DNA from: Arthrobacter sp. zg-Y820
Lineage (GTDB): Bacteria > Actinomycetota > Actinomycetes > Actinomycetales > Micrococcaceae
NCBI RefSeq assembly: GCF_030142155.1
Contig: NZ_CP126247.1
Coordinates: 682,001 to 746,000, forward strand
Reading direction: 5' to 3'
DNA: 64,000 bases
The number at the start of each line of letters is the position of its first letter. The stretch's first letter is position 1. The notes beneath the pieces were generated by a model that worked only from the letters and a program-made list of their open reading frames with translations, was not told where the DNA came from and searched no databases. This document shows positions 34,831 through 43,685 of the stretch, in pieces. A program made the translations under genes and the position numbers.

Positions 34831-35337
34831 CTATAGGTACCGTCCGATACTGGGGCGGCGCGACGGCGTTCGGCCGGGTTTCGGCGTCGAGCGTTCGCCG
34901 GGGTTCCGGTACCGCACCCGCCGCCGGGCGTCGCTGAGCAGTTTCACGCCGTCGACCATTGTTTCGCGCAGGTCCATGAGTGCGAACTGGTGCCGTTCCG
35001 GTGCGCGGGCGGATTCGCGGAGGTAGCGGGTGCAGGCGGAGGCCATCCGCATCAGGACATCGGTGTTGGCGGAATTGCTGCGCAGGTGGGCGAGGGTTTC
35101 AATGATGCGGTCGCGTGCGTCCAGGACGGTGGCGCGGCAGCGTTGCGCGTCGTCAGCGCCGTCGACGACGCGCGGTTCGATCGCAGCCAGCGGCCGCTTC
35201 AGGTGCAGGTCGGTGATCAAGGCGTTCAGGGCTGCGGTTTCATCCCGGCGGTCGATGCCGGCGCGGACGCTCCAGCCGGCGCTCGCACCCAGAACCAGTG
35301 CGACTGTTGAAGGGATCAAGGCTGCCAACCAGTCCAT
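34831..35337 (-). CDS. Membrane-anchored hypothetical protein
   Basis: 168 residues, ATG 35337 with GGAGGTCAGG before it. One N-terminal hydrophobic helix (LAALIPSTVALVLGASAGW) is followed by a helical, charged domain (ETAALNALITDLHLKRPL, VLDARDRIIETLAHLRS, DVLMRMASACTRYLRES) and a basic Pro/Arg tail. Looks like a cytosolic four-helix domain on a membrane anchor. No known family recognised. A decayed fragment of a related gene occurs at 24309-24445. Confidence 0.7.
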   Translation of the reverse strand: MDWLAALIPSTVALVLGASAGWSVRAGIDRRDETAALNALITDLHLKRPLAAIEPRVVDGADDAQRCRATVLDARDRIIETLAHLRSNSANTDVLMRMASACTRYLRESARAPERHQFALMDLRETMVDGVKLLSDARRRVRYRNPGERSTPKPGRTPSRRPSIGRYL

Positions 35338-35566
35338 CCTGACCTCCGGAAGAAGCGTTCTCCGACGGTACCTGCCCGGCTCGAACCCGGGACAGGGGAG
35401 GAGTCCGCTGTCGGGGTTCCGAGGGCAACTTTGGGTGTGTGGGTTTGCGGGTGGGGGCCGGGCCGAGTTCCGCGAGTTTTTTCTTGAGGACCGCTCCTGT
35501 CCGCATATCTACTGCCGGATGGCGCCGCGCGCCGCTAGCGTTTAAGGCCTACGCGAGGAGAAGCAG

Positions 35567-35800
35567 ATGGCTATGGCTATGGAACTGGCACGCGTGGTGC
35601 AACAGGAGCGTCTCATGGAAGCGGAAACCAGGCGACGTCGGCAGGCGGCGAAGCGGATGGCGGCAGAACGGGCGGCAGCAGAGCGTGCGAAGGCCCGGCC
35701 CGCAAGCGGAGTGCAGGACGGGCCGAAGGTCGAGTGGCCGGTCTTTTCGCTGCGGATTGGCCGCTACCAATTCGTCGGGTTCAAGACCGTCCGACTATAA
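35567..35800 (+). CDS. Small Ala/Arg-rich protein
   Basis: 77 residues from ATG 35567 with GAGGAG seven bases upstream. An amphipathic, highly charged helix (EAETRRRRQAAKRMAAERAA) fills the middle; the end is WPVFSLRIGRYQFVGFKTVR. TTGAGG (35484) and TATCTA (35506) 16 bases apart may be its promoter. No family recognised; the strong ribosome site is the main support. Confidence 0.5.
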   Translation: MAMAMELARVVQQERLMEAETRRRRQAAKRMAAERAAAERAKARPASGVQDGPKVEWPVFSLRIGRYQFVGFKTVRL

Positions 35801-35941
35801 AAAGGCTTTCGACAGCGGCGATCAGGATTTGGCTGCAGAGGCGCACCCAATTGGCGGCGGATAATCTCGACGGCCGCCTCTGTTACTCTGTGCTTGATGC
35901 ATTTGCATACATTTACAGAGCTTAAATCCTGGGGGAGATCC

Positions 35942-36802
35942 ATGCCTTTCCGACGTACATTGTCCTGCCCAATTTCCACCAAGGGCGGGGAGCCGGAAAG
36001 GCACCGGCGTCCCCGGGCTCTGGCAGTGGCCGGCCTGACAGCGGCCGTCCTGGCCGTAGCCGGTTGCGGAGCCGACGAGTCCGAACCCGCCGCGGCCCCG
36101 CCGTCGCCCTCGGCAACCAAGAGCGTGACGCCCTCCCCGACGCCATCCCCGACCCCGACTCCCACGTCCACGGTGGTCGCCGGCAAGTCCTGTGTGGCTG
36201 CCGGGAAGACCGAAACCGTGAGGACATCGGCCAGCCCCAGCCCCACGCCGACAACCTCGGCGTCACAGCTTGCGTCAAAGTCCGCGTCGGCCTCTCCCTC
36301 TCCCTCTCCCTCTCCCTCTCCCTCTCCCTCTCCCTCTCCCACGAGCACGCCTTCGCCGACGCCCACGACGACGTCGTCGGCGAGCACGTCCGTGGTTTTT
36401 GTCTGCACGGAGGATGACGACGGAACCCTGATCTGGATGGACAGGGACAGTTCCACCAGGGTTCTGGCCGACCGCCAAGCGGCAGCCGACCAGAAGGTTG
36501 CCGACGAGCTGGCGGCCGCGGAAGCCGCTGAGGCACAGAAGATCGCTGACGAGCAGGCGGCAGCCGCCGAGGCGCAGCGCCTGGCCGACGAGCAGGCAGC
36601 CCAGACGTACATTCCCCCGGCTCCGGCCCCTGCACCGGCCGCGCCCGCGCCCGCGCCGGTTGTTCCGGAGCCCGCTCCGGCAGCGGCCTACTATCCGAAC
36701 TGCTCCGCGGCCCGTGCCGCCGGAGCAGCACCGGTCTATGCCGGCGGACCGGGCTACGGAACCCATCTGGACCGCGACGGCGACGGCGTCGCCTGCGAAT
36801 AG
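35942..36802 (+). CDS. Excalibur-domain lipoprotein with Ser-Pro repeat
   Basis: 286 residues, ATG preceded by GGGGGAGATCC. A lipoprotein signal ends VLAVAGCGAD. Then a Ser/Pro/Thr-rich stalk with a pure (Ser-Pro)n run, an Ala/Glu/Gln-rich helix (QKVADELAAAEAAEAQKIA), a Pro/Ala stretch and a C-terminal excalibur domain (YYPNCSAARAAGAAPVYAGG, DRDGDGVACE). Layout suggests a lipid-anchored rod displaying the calcium-binding tip beyond the cell wall. The shorter excalibur protein at 8564 shares only the tip. Confidence 0.8.
   Translation: MPFRRTLSCPISTKGGEPERHRRPRALAVAGLTAAVLAVAGCGADESEPAAAPPSPSATKSVTPSPTPSPTPTPTSTVVAGKSCVAAGKTETVRTSASPSPTPTTSASQLASKSASASPSPSPSPSPSPSPSPTSTPSPTPTTTSSASTSVVFVCTEDDDGTLIWMDRDSSTRVLADRQAAADQKVADELAAAEAAEAQKIADEQAAAAEAQRLADEQAAQTYIPPAPAPAPAAPAPAPVVPEPAPAAAYYPNCSAARAAGAAPVYAGGPGYGTHLDRDGDGVACE
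36291..36340 (+). repeat. (TCTCCC)n hexanucleotide repeat inside a gene
   Basis: Fifty bases of uninterrupted period-six repeat (about 8.3 units) coding alternating Ser-Pro. Length changes would keep the frame and lengthen or shorten the stalk of the excalibur lipoprotein. Sequencing slippage here is also possible. Confidence 0.95.
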
Positions 36803-36825
36803 GACCGTTCGGCGGCCCGGAACTG

Positions 36826-37935
36826 TTATTCCTCGAAAATAATCACCTGGCGAATGGCCTTGCCATCCGCCAGCAGGTCGAGGGACTCGTTGATCTCGCT
36901 GAGTTTGATCCGTCCGGAGATGAGCTCATCGACGGGCAGCGTTCCGTCCCGCCACATCTGCGCATAGATGGGGATATCGCGGGACGGAACGGCGGATCCC
37001 AAATAGGAGCCAACAATTGTCCGGGCCTCGGCGGTCAGCCCGAGCGGCGTTATCGTTGACCGGGCGTCCGGCGAGGGCAGGCCGACGGTGACGGTGGTGC
37101 CGCCGACGCCGGTCGCCGCGACAGCCGTCTCGAAGGCTTTCGGGTGACCCGCGGCCTCAATCACCACGGGTGCCTTGATGCCCTTCTCGGCAATTTCCTG
37201 CGGGGTGTAAACCTCGTCGGCTCCCAGTTCGCGCGCCCGGACGAGCTTTTCAGGATTGGCGTCCACACCGATGACCTTGCCCTTGCCCAGCGAGATGGCG
37301 GTCAGCAGGGCGGCCATGCCGACGCCGCCGAGTCCCACCACCATGACGGCCTGTCCGTCTTCGGGGCGGCCGGCGTTGATCACCGCACCACCGCCGGTCA
37401 GCACGGCGCAGCCGAGGACGGCGGCGATTTCCGGCGGCACGTCGGAACCGATCGGCACCACTGACTGCCGGTTCAGCACCGCGTGGCTGGCAAAGCCGGA
37501 AACCCCGAGATGGTGGAAGACATCCGAACCGCCGCGATGCAGGCGAAAGTGCTCGCCGAGCAGATGACCGGCGTTGTTCGCGGCGCTGCCGGGGGTGCAG
37601 GGCAGCTTGCCGTTTGTCCGACAGTTCCCGCATTCCCCGCAGCGGGGCAGGAACACGGTGGTGACCTGCTGTCCAATGTCCAGGTCAGTGACGTTGGCGC
37701 CGACTTTTTCGACGACGCCGCTGGCCTCGTGTCCGAGGAGCATGGGCGTAGGCCGGGTCCGGTTGCCGTCCACCGTCGAGAGATCGGAGTGGCACAGGCC
37801 GGCCGCGCGGATCCGAATCAGGACTTCATCCGGCCCCGGATCGTCCAGATCAAGTTCGACGACGCGCAGCGGCTGCGAGTCGGTGTAGGGGCGGGGGAGT
37901 CCGGTTTCTTCGAGAACCGCTCCGATAATCTTCAT
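36826..37935 (-). CDS. Zinc-dependent alcohol dehydrogenase (MDR family)
   Basis: 369 residues. Catalytic zinc ligands in GLCHSDLSTVDG and LGHEASGVVEKVG; structural zinc in CGECGNCRTNGKLPC; nucleotide site VMVVGLGGVGMAALL and VIGVDANPEKL (Asp, so NAD is likely). Oxidises an alcohol or reduces an aldehyde; substrate unknown. The long loop after the structural zinc (HFRLHRGGSDVFHH) and GLCHSD place it with class III-like or NDMA-type ADHs. Monocistronic; divergent from the zinc-ribbon gene cluster. Confidence 0.88.
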   Translation of the reverse strand: MKIIGAVLEETGLPRPYTDSQPLRVVELDLDDPGPDEVLIRIRAAGLCHSDLSTVDGNRTRPTPMLLGHEASGVVEKVGANVTDLDIGQQVTTVFLPRCGECGNCRTNGKLPCTPGSAANNAGHLLGEHFRLHRGGSDVFHHLGVSGFASHAVLNRQSVVPIGSDVPPEIAAVLGCAVLTGGGAVINAGRPEDGQAVMVVGLGGVGMAALLTAISLGKGKVIGVDANPEKLVRARELGADEVYTPQEIAEKGIKAPVVIEAAGHPKAFETAVAATGVGGTTVTVGLPSPDARSTITPLGLTAEARTIVGSYLGSAVPSRDIPIYAQMWRDGTLPVDELISGRIKLSEINESLDLLADGKAIRQVIIFEE

Positions 37936-38110
37936 TGATTACTCCTTGTGGTGGGGAATTCGGCAAGCACGCCCTGATTCTTGCCGATCGAACGGTCAAA
38001 GACGAGACGTTCCTCCGCGTGGTTTTGGGCGTGCGTCTCGCAAACTGAACTGATCCGGTTGAGACCCGCCGTGTTAGGCTCCATCGACTAACAGTCTTGC
38101 TTTACCGGGG

Positions 38111-38126
38111 AACCGCATTTGCGGTT
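38111..38126 (+). other. Leader hairpin before zinc-ribbon gene
   Basis: AACCGCA-TT-TGCGGTT, a perfect 7-bp stem, 25 bases before the GGGGGA ribosome site of the small upstream ORF. A similar hairpin (41349-41373) precedes the zinc-ribbon gene at 41398. May be a 5' mRNA stabiliser or regulatory stem. The 216-base gap upstream carries the divergent promoters. Confidence 0.45.
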
Positions 38127-38151
38127 TGCCGGGCTTTCCGGGGGAAATCTT

Positions 38152-38235
38152 TTGAATTTCTGCATGCCCTGTGGTGCAACGCCCGGTGCCGCCGAGACCC
38201 CGGCGATTAACCATCACACGAGGGAAGTGCAATGA
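38152..38235 (+). CDS. 27-residue upstream ORF with zinc-knuckle start
   Basis: TTG start behind GGGGGAAATC, coding MNFCMPCGATPGAAETPA and a short tail; its TGA overlaps the ATG of the next gene (ATGA). The NFCxxCGA start copies the NFC/KFCxxCG opening of the adjacent zinc-ribbon proteins. It is either a translational leader that couples ribosomes to the main gene or the decayed start of a third zinc-ribbon gene. Too short to confirm by family. Confidence 0.45.
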   Translation: MNFCMPCGATPGAAETPAINHHTREVQ

Positions 38236-40133
38236 AATTCTGCGTTCAATGCGGCCAACAACTGGCTGCGGAAGCTCGCTTCTGCGGCAGTTGCGGTACT
38301 GCGGCACCCGAACAGACGACGGCGGCCTACTCCCGAGGCGTTCCGGCCTCCGGGAACCACGCCCCCGAAGCCCAGCGGCAGCATGAGTTTGCGATGTCCG
38401 GTGCCTCCGCGCCGGCCAACGTATCCGCGCCGGCCGCCTCTGCGCCGGCCAGGACCCGCAGCGCTTTTGCCGGCATTCCGGTGAGCGACTATGTGCGCGA
38501 CGGCGTGGCCGCCCTGGCCCTGATCATGTCCCTGTTCATGGTGTGGACCTACGGCACCGGAGGAGACTGGGTTCCCTCCAAGGCCGCCACTCGGGTGGAC
38601 GTCATCCTGATTACGCTGATCAGCCTGCTGTCCCTGGGGCTGACCTATGTGTGGCGCGCGGGGGTCTTCGGACCCAAGGTGGGCTACCGCAAAATCCAGG
38701 ACCTGAAGCTGCTGGCCAACCTGCCGTATGCCCTGCTGGTACTGGTTTATGTTGTCCTGCATCTGGTCACCGCGGGCCGCTACGAGGCGGGCAGTGTTGC
38801 CACGCTGGGCCCGGCGGTGGCGTTCGGTCTTGGCGGCGCACTCTTGGCAGCTCAGCCGCGGCGCGGAGAAATTGCGCCCGGCAATGTGGACGAGCCACGG
38901 AACCGTCGCTGGATTTACATCACCCTGGGTATTGCCGGACTGGCCGCTGTGGTGGCCCTGGTGCAGATCATCCGCTACTGGGTGGCCTTCAGCGACACCA
39001 ATGCTGCAGCCTTCGCCGGCTGGGGAACGCTCACCACTCTGATGGCGCTGGCCAGCCCGGCCCTGCTGGTGTTCATCGCCGTACAGGTTCACAAGCGGTC
39101 CGACCGCTGGCGCACCGTCGGCGTTGCCCTGGCCATCGGTGCCGGTTTCCTCTCGCTGCTGGCACTGTTTGAGGACCTGACCCTGCTGACCTTGGCCTTG
39201 AACGCCCTCAGCCCCGGCTTCTCCCTGCTCTTCTGGATGGCATTTGGCGCCGCCGTTTCCGCGCCGTCGATCGCCCGGCTGACCGGGGACTCCGCGGTTG
39301 CACCGACGGATCCCCGCACTGCCCTGCAGCCGTTCCTGACGGTGGCCGCCGGATTGAGCGCTGTCCTCGCCCTGGGCGCGGTCATCAGCGTGATCACGCA
39401 CGTGGCGGCTGATTATTCCGACGGCTTGGTGCCGCAGGTAATTGCCCTGTTCTTCGGCCTGCTTCTGACCGCGGGAGCCATTGCGGCTAAGCGCCTTACG
39501 GCCAAGGACGCACGCCTCGCCTACATTGTCCCCAGCGGCTACGCAGGACTGCTGTTTGTGCTGGGCCTGGTGCTCGTGATCGTCTGGGCGGTGCAGGAGC
39601 AGGGCTACTTTGGCCCGATCATCATGCTCCTGACCTTCGTGGTGCCGGCTGCCATCCTGGCTACTCTCTGGTTGCCGGCCGCCTCGCGGGCGCACTTCCG
39701 GTCCCTGCCGTCGTCGAACGGCTCCGGTGCCTCCGGCTTCGCCTTTGCCGGTACTCCCGCCACTCCCGGTGCTGCCGGCGCTGTCCAGCCGGTCCAGCCG
39801 GCGACGGCGACGGCGAAGGCCGAATCGGCCGAACCCGGAATTGCCGAGCAGGCAGCGGCCCGACACGAAACGGCAGCAGAAACGGCCGCAACGGATGCGG
39901 CATCGAACTCAGCTCCGGCAGCTGCCCGGGCGGCCGCCGTCGTTCAGCAGCCTGTGCTTGCCGAAGCAGCCAACCCGGCAACTCCGTTGGCGCGGCTGCA
40001 GGAAATCGTTGCCAACCATCCCGAGGCCCGAGCGGTGGTGGCGGCCAATCCGTCGACTTACCCGGCGCTGCTGACGTGGCTCGGGCAGCTGGGCGATCCC
40101 GCCGTTGATCAGGCGATTCGCCAGCGCAGCTAA
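38232..40133 (+). CDS. Zinc-ribbon polytopic membrane protein with LRV tail
   Basis: 633 residues. Starts with a zinc ribbon (Cys4, Cys7, Cys18, Cys21 in KFCVQCGQQLAAEARFCGSC), followed by an Ala/Pro-rich linker, about ten to eleven membrane segments from residue ~85 to ~490, an Ala/Glu-rich segment and a C-terminal LRV module (LARLQEIVANHPEARAVVAANP ... LLTWLGQLGDPAVD). Both ends are probably cytosolic. Function unknown. Its stop overlaps the ATG of the SGNH hydrolase (TAATG), so the two are co-translated; it shares its tail module with the 5031-5387 protein. Confidence 0.75.
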   Translation: MKFCVQCGQQLAAEARFCGSCGTAAPEQTTAAYSRGVPASGNHAPEAQRQHEFAMSGASAPANVSAPAASAPARTRSAFAGIPVSDYVRDGVAALALIMSLFMVWTYGTGGDWVPSKAATRVDVILITLISLLSLGLTYVWRAGVFGPKVGYRKIQDLKLLANLPYALLVLVYVVLHLVTAGRYEAGSVATLGPAVAFGLGGALLAAQPRRGEIAPGNVDEPRNRRWIYITLGIAGLAAVVALVQIIRYWVAFSDTNAAAFAGWGTLTTLMALASPALLVFIAVQVHKRSDRWRTVGVALAIGAGFLSLLALFEDLTLLTLALNALSPGFSLLFWMAFGAAVSAPSIARLTGDSAVAPTDPRTALQPFLTVAAGLSAVLALGAVISVITHVAADYSDGLVPQVIALFFGLLLTAGAIAAKRLTAKDARLAYIVPSGYAGLLFVLGLVLVIVWAVQEQGYFGPIIMLLTFVVPAAILATLWLPAASRAHFRSLPSSNGSGASGFAFAGTPATPGAAGAVQPVQPATATAKAESAEPGIAEQAAARHETAAETAATDAASNSAPAAARAAAVVQQPVLAEAANPATPLARLQEIVANHPEARAVVAANPSTYPALLTWLGQLGDPAVDQAIRQRS

Positions 40134-41200
40134 TGAGGCGGTTGGCGGCCGGCGTGCTGTCGCTGGCGGTGGCGGGGATATTCTTGGCGGGCTGCTCGCC
40201 TGCTCCTGCCTCCGACGACAGCACGCCGTCCGCTGCCTCCCCGGCGCCGTCGCGCTCCAGCGTGAGTGCGAGGGATCCGGACTTGCCCGCCATGCCGCCG
40301 ACCCCGGCGCCGTCCGCCGTCGTGGACGATGCTGGCGAACGCCTGGGAGCGCTCGTCGGGGACGCCGGCAGGCCCGCGGAAGTGGCCCTGCTCGGCGACT
40401 CCTTTGCCGCCGGTGAAGGCGCAGGCTCCTATCAGTCGGTGCGCGGTGTGGCGGACAGCCTCTGCCACCGCAGCGCCGATGCCCTGCTGGCCGACGCGGC
40501 CGGGACTCCGCCATCGCCCTCGGGGACCGCAATCCTCCACAACCTTGCCTGCTCCCGGGCGCGGATGTCTTCCGTGACCGCGGCGCAGGCTGTGGAGGGG
40601 CACGGACCGGAGGGCGTGCCCGCGCAGCTGGAGCAGCTGGCCGGAATCCGGGCGGACCTGGTGCTGCTGTCGATCGGTGGAAATGACCTGGGCTTCGCCG
40701 GCCTGCTGCAGGCCTGCGTGGTGGACACCGAGCCCTGCGGCCAGGATCCGGCCCTGCGGGAGACCACCCGGCAGCAGTTGCTCCAGCTGCAGGCTCCGCT
40801 CACTGACGTGTACCGCACATTGGGCGCAGCAACGCCGGCTCCGGTGCTGGTCCTGCCGTATCCGCGGCTTTTCGACGCCGGGGCAGAGGACTGCGGAAGG
40901 CTTACGTCCACTGAACTGGCATTCGGCCTGGAGATCACCGACGCATTGAACAGCACCATCGAGCGCTCGGTGCAGGCGGCGAACCTGCCGAACGTGCGGT
41001 ATGTGAATGCCCTGGAGGACTCGTTCGCCGGGCGGGGAGCCTGCAGCCCGGATCCGCTGGTGAATACTGCCCGGTTCGGTCCGCTTCTGAACGCCGCGAC
41101 CTCGGTGCCGGCGTCCCAGGAGGTGCTGCATCCAACGCAGGAGGGGTACCGGGTTTTGACCCGTGACCTGCTTCGGTGGCTGGAGGAAAACCCGATGTAA
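40133..41200 (+). CDS. SGNH/GDSL-family esterase lipoprotein
   Basis: 355 residues. Lipoprotein signal ends AGIFLAGC (Cys21). Block I GDSFAAGEGAGSY (Ser90 nucleophile), block III GGNDLGF (Asn184), block V HPTQEGY (His333, with an Asp-equivalent position Thr at -2 or Glu at +3 rather than the usual DxxH). Cysteine pairs (Cys-His-Arg, Cys-Ser-Arg, Cys-Gly) suggest disulfides, as in actinobacterial secreted SGNH lipases. The substrate could be an acyl ester of lipid or cell-wall sugar. Coupled to the membrane protein before it. Confidence 0.85.
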   Translation: MRRLAAGVLSLAVAGIFLAGCSPAPASDDSTPSAASPAPSRSSVSARDPDLPAMPPTPAPSAVVDDAGERLGALVGDAGRPAEVALLGDSFAAGEGAGSYQSVRGVADSLCHRSADALLADAAGTPPSPSGTAILHNLACSRARMSSVTAAQAVEGHGPEGVPAQLEQLAGIRADLVLLSIGGNDLGFAGLLQACVVDTEPCGQDPALRETTRQQLLQLQAPLTDVYRTLGAATPAPVLVLPYPRLFDAGAEDCGRLTSTELAFGLEITDALNSTIERSVQAANLPNVRYVNALEDSFAGRGACSPDPLVNTARFGPLLNAATSVPASQEVLHPTQEGYRVLTRDLLRWLEENPM

Positions 41201-41348
41201 ACGGTGAAGGAACACCCGATGAAAAAAGAGGCAGGGGCCAGCGGGGCTGGGGGAATTGCGCCGCCTGAGTTGCCGCGCAGCACTGCCTTTCTTTGCGCTA
41301 GGCCCGAATGGGCGATGTTAGAATTCCACAACAATCGAGTTGTCATTT

Positions 41349-41373
41349 CCGGCATTCTCACGGAGAATGCCGG
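41349..41373 (+). other. Perfect hairpin ahead of the zinc-ribbon gene 41398
   Basis: CCGGCATTCTC-ACG-GAGAATGCCGG, 11-bp perfect stem, ending 25 bases before the ATG and just before the GGGGGAAC ribosome site. No T-tract. The 197-base gap 41201-41397 holds only this and a doubtful 60-codon ORF. Confidence 0.6.
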
Positions 41374-41397
41374 ATCTGACTATGGGGGAACAAAAGA

Positions 41398-43605
41398 ATG
41401 ACTTACTGCATGTCCTGCGGCACCAAACTAGAACCGGAATGGCAATTCTGTGCCAACTGCCGCCATCCCGTCAGCGAAAGCGGGGATCAGCAGGGCACAA
41501 CGGACACTGCCACGGCTGCGGGCGCTGCAGGCGCCCCAGCCTCGCCGGCTGCCGCTGACCCGACCGGCAGGGCGACGACGCCGGCTGCCGCTAATGCGAC
41601 CGGCCCCGCGGCCAGTCCCGCGGCCGGCCCGGAGACCGCCCCGGTTCCCCCCAACGGTGCAACGCCGATTACCGAAACCGGCGGCCGCGGGCCGCAGGAT
41701 CCGTCAGGCCCCGGTGGATCCGGTGGATCAGGCGGCGACGGGACCGGCGGTCCCGACGGCCCCGCAACACCCCGCAAGAAAACCAACCGCAAGGCCATCA
41801 TCATCTCGACCATCGCCGTCGTACTGGTGGTGGTGGGCGTGGGAGCCTTCCTCTTCATCCAGAACATGCTGCGCGGCGGCGCGGGCTCACCCGAGAAGGT
41901 CGCCGAGAACCTGATCGAATCCATCGAGACCAAGGACGCCATCGGCCTGGTCACCATGGTGGCGCCGGCGGAGCGAGATACCCTGCAGCGGCTGCAGGAA
42001 GGCGTCATGGAGAAGGTCGAGGAGTTCGGCATCCTCGAAGCCGCCGACAAGGTTGGAGAAGACACCGGGGAAACCGACACCGAGGTCAACTTCGACGGCA
42101 TCACCGTGACGTTTGAAAACGTCGAACCGGAAATCGAAGAGGTCGATGACCAGCTGGCCGTGCTGAAGTTCACCTCCGGCACGGTCCGTGTCCAGGTCGA
42201 TCCCGAGCAGACCACGGGAGCCATCCGGTCCGGATTGGAGGCGGCGGACGAAATGGAACCGATCGATGAGACCACCGATCTCGCCGACGTCGGATCAGAA
42301 GACAAACCGCTGCTGATGGCCGCCGTGAAGGACAACGGGCGCTGGTATCTCAGCCCGCTCTACACCGGCCTGGAAATGGTCACGCAGTACACCGACACCG
42401 CCCGCGGCACCCTGCCCGAGGGCACCGACGGCAGCGGTTCGCCGGCGGAAGCCGCGCAGTCCCTGATCGGGGCCGTGCCGGGCATCCTGCAGAGCGGTAA
42501 GTTCACTGACCTGGGCAACTACCTCAGCAGCTATGAGGGCAACGCCGTTCATTACTACGGCGGCGCGCTGAACGAACAGATGGAAGGCGGCATCAACGTC
42601 GACATCGAGATGACCGCCAATTCCTTCCAGGACGCGGAGGAGGACGGCGACCGGGGCCTCGCCACCGTGGAAAACCTGGAGGTGGACGTGGAAGGCGACA
42701 CCATGCGCCTGACCTCGGACTGCATTGAGCTCGGGGGGTCGGACGAAGTCTGCCGCGGCAAGTCCGGCTACGTCATGCACGGCGAAGCCGACGGCGAATC
42801 CGTCATGCGTGCGCTCCCGCCGCTGAGCCTGTCCAGCATCAAGGAGGACGGCAAGTGGAAGGTCAGCCTGATGGACACCAGCACCGACTGGGTCCTGCAG
42901 TGGCTGGATACCATCACCCGCGAGCAGGCTCTGGCGATGCTGGATCTGGCCCGCAGCGAAGATGCCGCGGGAACCATGGTGCTCGGCGAGGAAGCGGACG
43001 TGAAGTTCAACTCGGCCGGCTATGCGGTCATGAGCCTGGAAGTGGACGAAGCGACCCAGCTGGACAGCACTGACGAGTACAGCAGTTTCACCGTCTATTC
43101 CGCGGACGGCAAGGAAGAGATCACCAGTTCCGGGGACTACCAGCCGGAGGAAACCCCTGCCGGCGAGTACAAGGTTGTCGTTTTCGCCGGTGACGAATGG
43201 GCCGACGAGTTCGCCGGCCAGGGCAACGACGTGGAGTATTCCAGCACAATGACGTTCGACGGCGTCGTTGAGCCGCCGACGATCAACGGTCTTCCCGGCG
43301 AAGACTACGGCTACCTCAGCGTTGACGGCTACCCCGGCTCCTCCGAGGAGTTAAGCCTTGAGGTTCCCAAGGGCAACAACGTTGACCTCGTCATCACTGC
43401 CATGGGCAGCTACGCGGAATGGGACAAGCCCGGCACCCTCGTGCTGACGCTGGACGGCAAGGACTACACGGTGCCGGTGGGCAACGACGAGGAAGAACTC
43501 GTCATCCCCTACCCCGACGGCGCTGAGGAGCTGGTGCTGAAGCTCGAACTGAAGAAGGGCGGAGGCAGCGGCAGCGAAGTCGATTACAAAATCAGCTTCA
43601 AGTAA
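41398..43605 (+). CDS. Zinc-ribbon single-pass protein with large extracellular region
   Basis: 735 residues. MTYCMSCGTKLEPEWQFCANC is a zinc ribbon (CxxC twice); a Gly/Pro/Ala-rich linker leads to one membrane segment at about 132-154 (AIIISTIAVVLVVVGVGAF), and the remaining ~580 residues are acidic and extracellular, ending in a beta-rich repeat-like region (LDGKDYTVPVGNDEEELVIPY). The architecture, cytosolic ribbon plus TM plus exported domain, resembles Bacillus YvbJ/TcaA-type proteins. Ligand unknown. Start is fixed by GGGGGAAC before the ATG. Terminated by a strong hairpin. Confidence 0.8.
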   Translation: MTYCMSCGTKLEPEWQFCANCRHPVSESGDQQGTTDTATAAGAAGAPASPAAADPTGRATTPAAANATGPAASPAAGPETAPVPPNGATPITETGGRGPQDPSGPGGSGGSGGDGTGGPDGPATPRKKTNRKAIIISTIAVVLVVVGVGAFLFIQNMLRGGAGSPEKVAENLIESIETKDAIGLVTMVAPAERDTLQRLQEGVMEKVEEFGILEAADKVGEDTGETDTEVNFDGITVTFENVEPEIEEVDDQLAVLKFTSGTVRVQVDPEQTTGAIRSGLEAADEMEPIDETTDLADVGSEDKPLLMAAVKDNGRWYLSPLYTGLEMVTQYTDTARGTLPEGTDGSGSPAEAAQSLIGAVPGILQSGKFTDLGNYLSSYEGNAVHYYGGALNEQMEGGINVDIEMTANSFQDAEEDGDRGLATVENLEVDVEGDTMRLTSDCIELGGSDEVCRGKSGYVMHGEADGESVMRALPPLSLSSIKEDGKWKVSLMDTSTDWVLQWLDTITREQALAMLDLARSEDAAGTMVLGEEADVKFNSAGYAVMSLEVDEATQLDSTDEYSSFTVYSADGKEEITSSGDYQPEETPAGEYKVVVFAGDEWADEFAGQGNDVEYSSTMTFDGVVEPPTINGLPGEDYGYLSVDGYPGSSEELSLEVPKGNNVDLVITAMGSYAEWDKPGTLVLTLDGKDYTVPVGNDEEELVIPYPDGAEELVLKLELKKGGGSGSEVDYKISFK

Positions 43606-43629
43606 CCCGGCTGAATAGACAGCACACCG

Positions 43630-43666
43630 AAAACCGGCCGGCGCCCCTGGCGCCGGCCGGTTTTTT
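43630..43666 (+). terminator. Intrinsic terminator
   Basis: Perfect 16-bp stem (AAAACCGGCCGGCGCC / GGCGCCGGCCGGTTTT), three-base loop, six T in all. Ends the zinc-ribbon gene. Confidence 0.95.
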
Positions 43667-43685
43667 CTGCCCGTAGGCTGAGGGC

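Noticed and set aside
36291..36340. Short regular repeat considered as CRISPR or satellite
   Set aside because: Six-base units without spacers, inside an intact coding frame giving Ser-Pro pairs.
41219..41401. 60-codon ORF between the SGNH hydrolase and the zinc-ribbon gene, with a passable ribosome site
   Set aside because: No family pattern, runs through the perfect hairpin and the next gene's ribosome site; more likely leader RNA. Not excluded.
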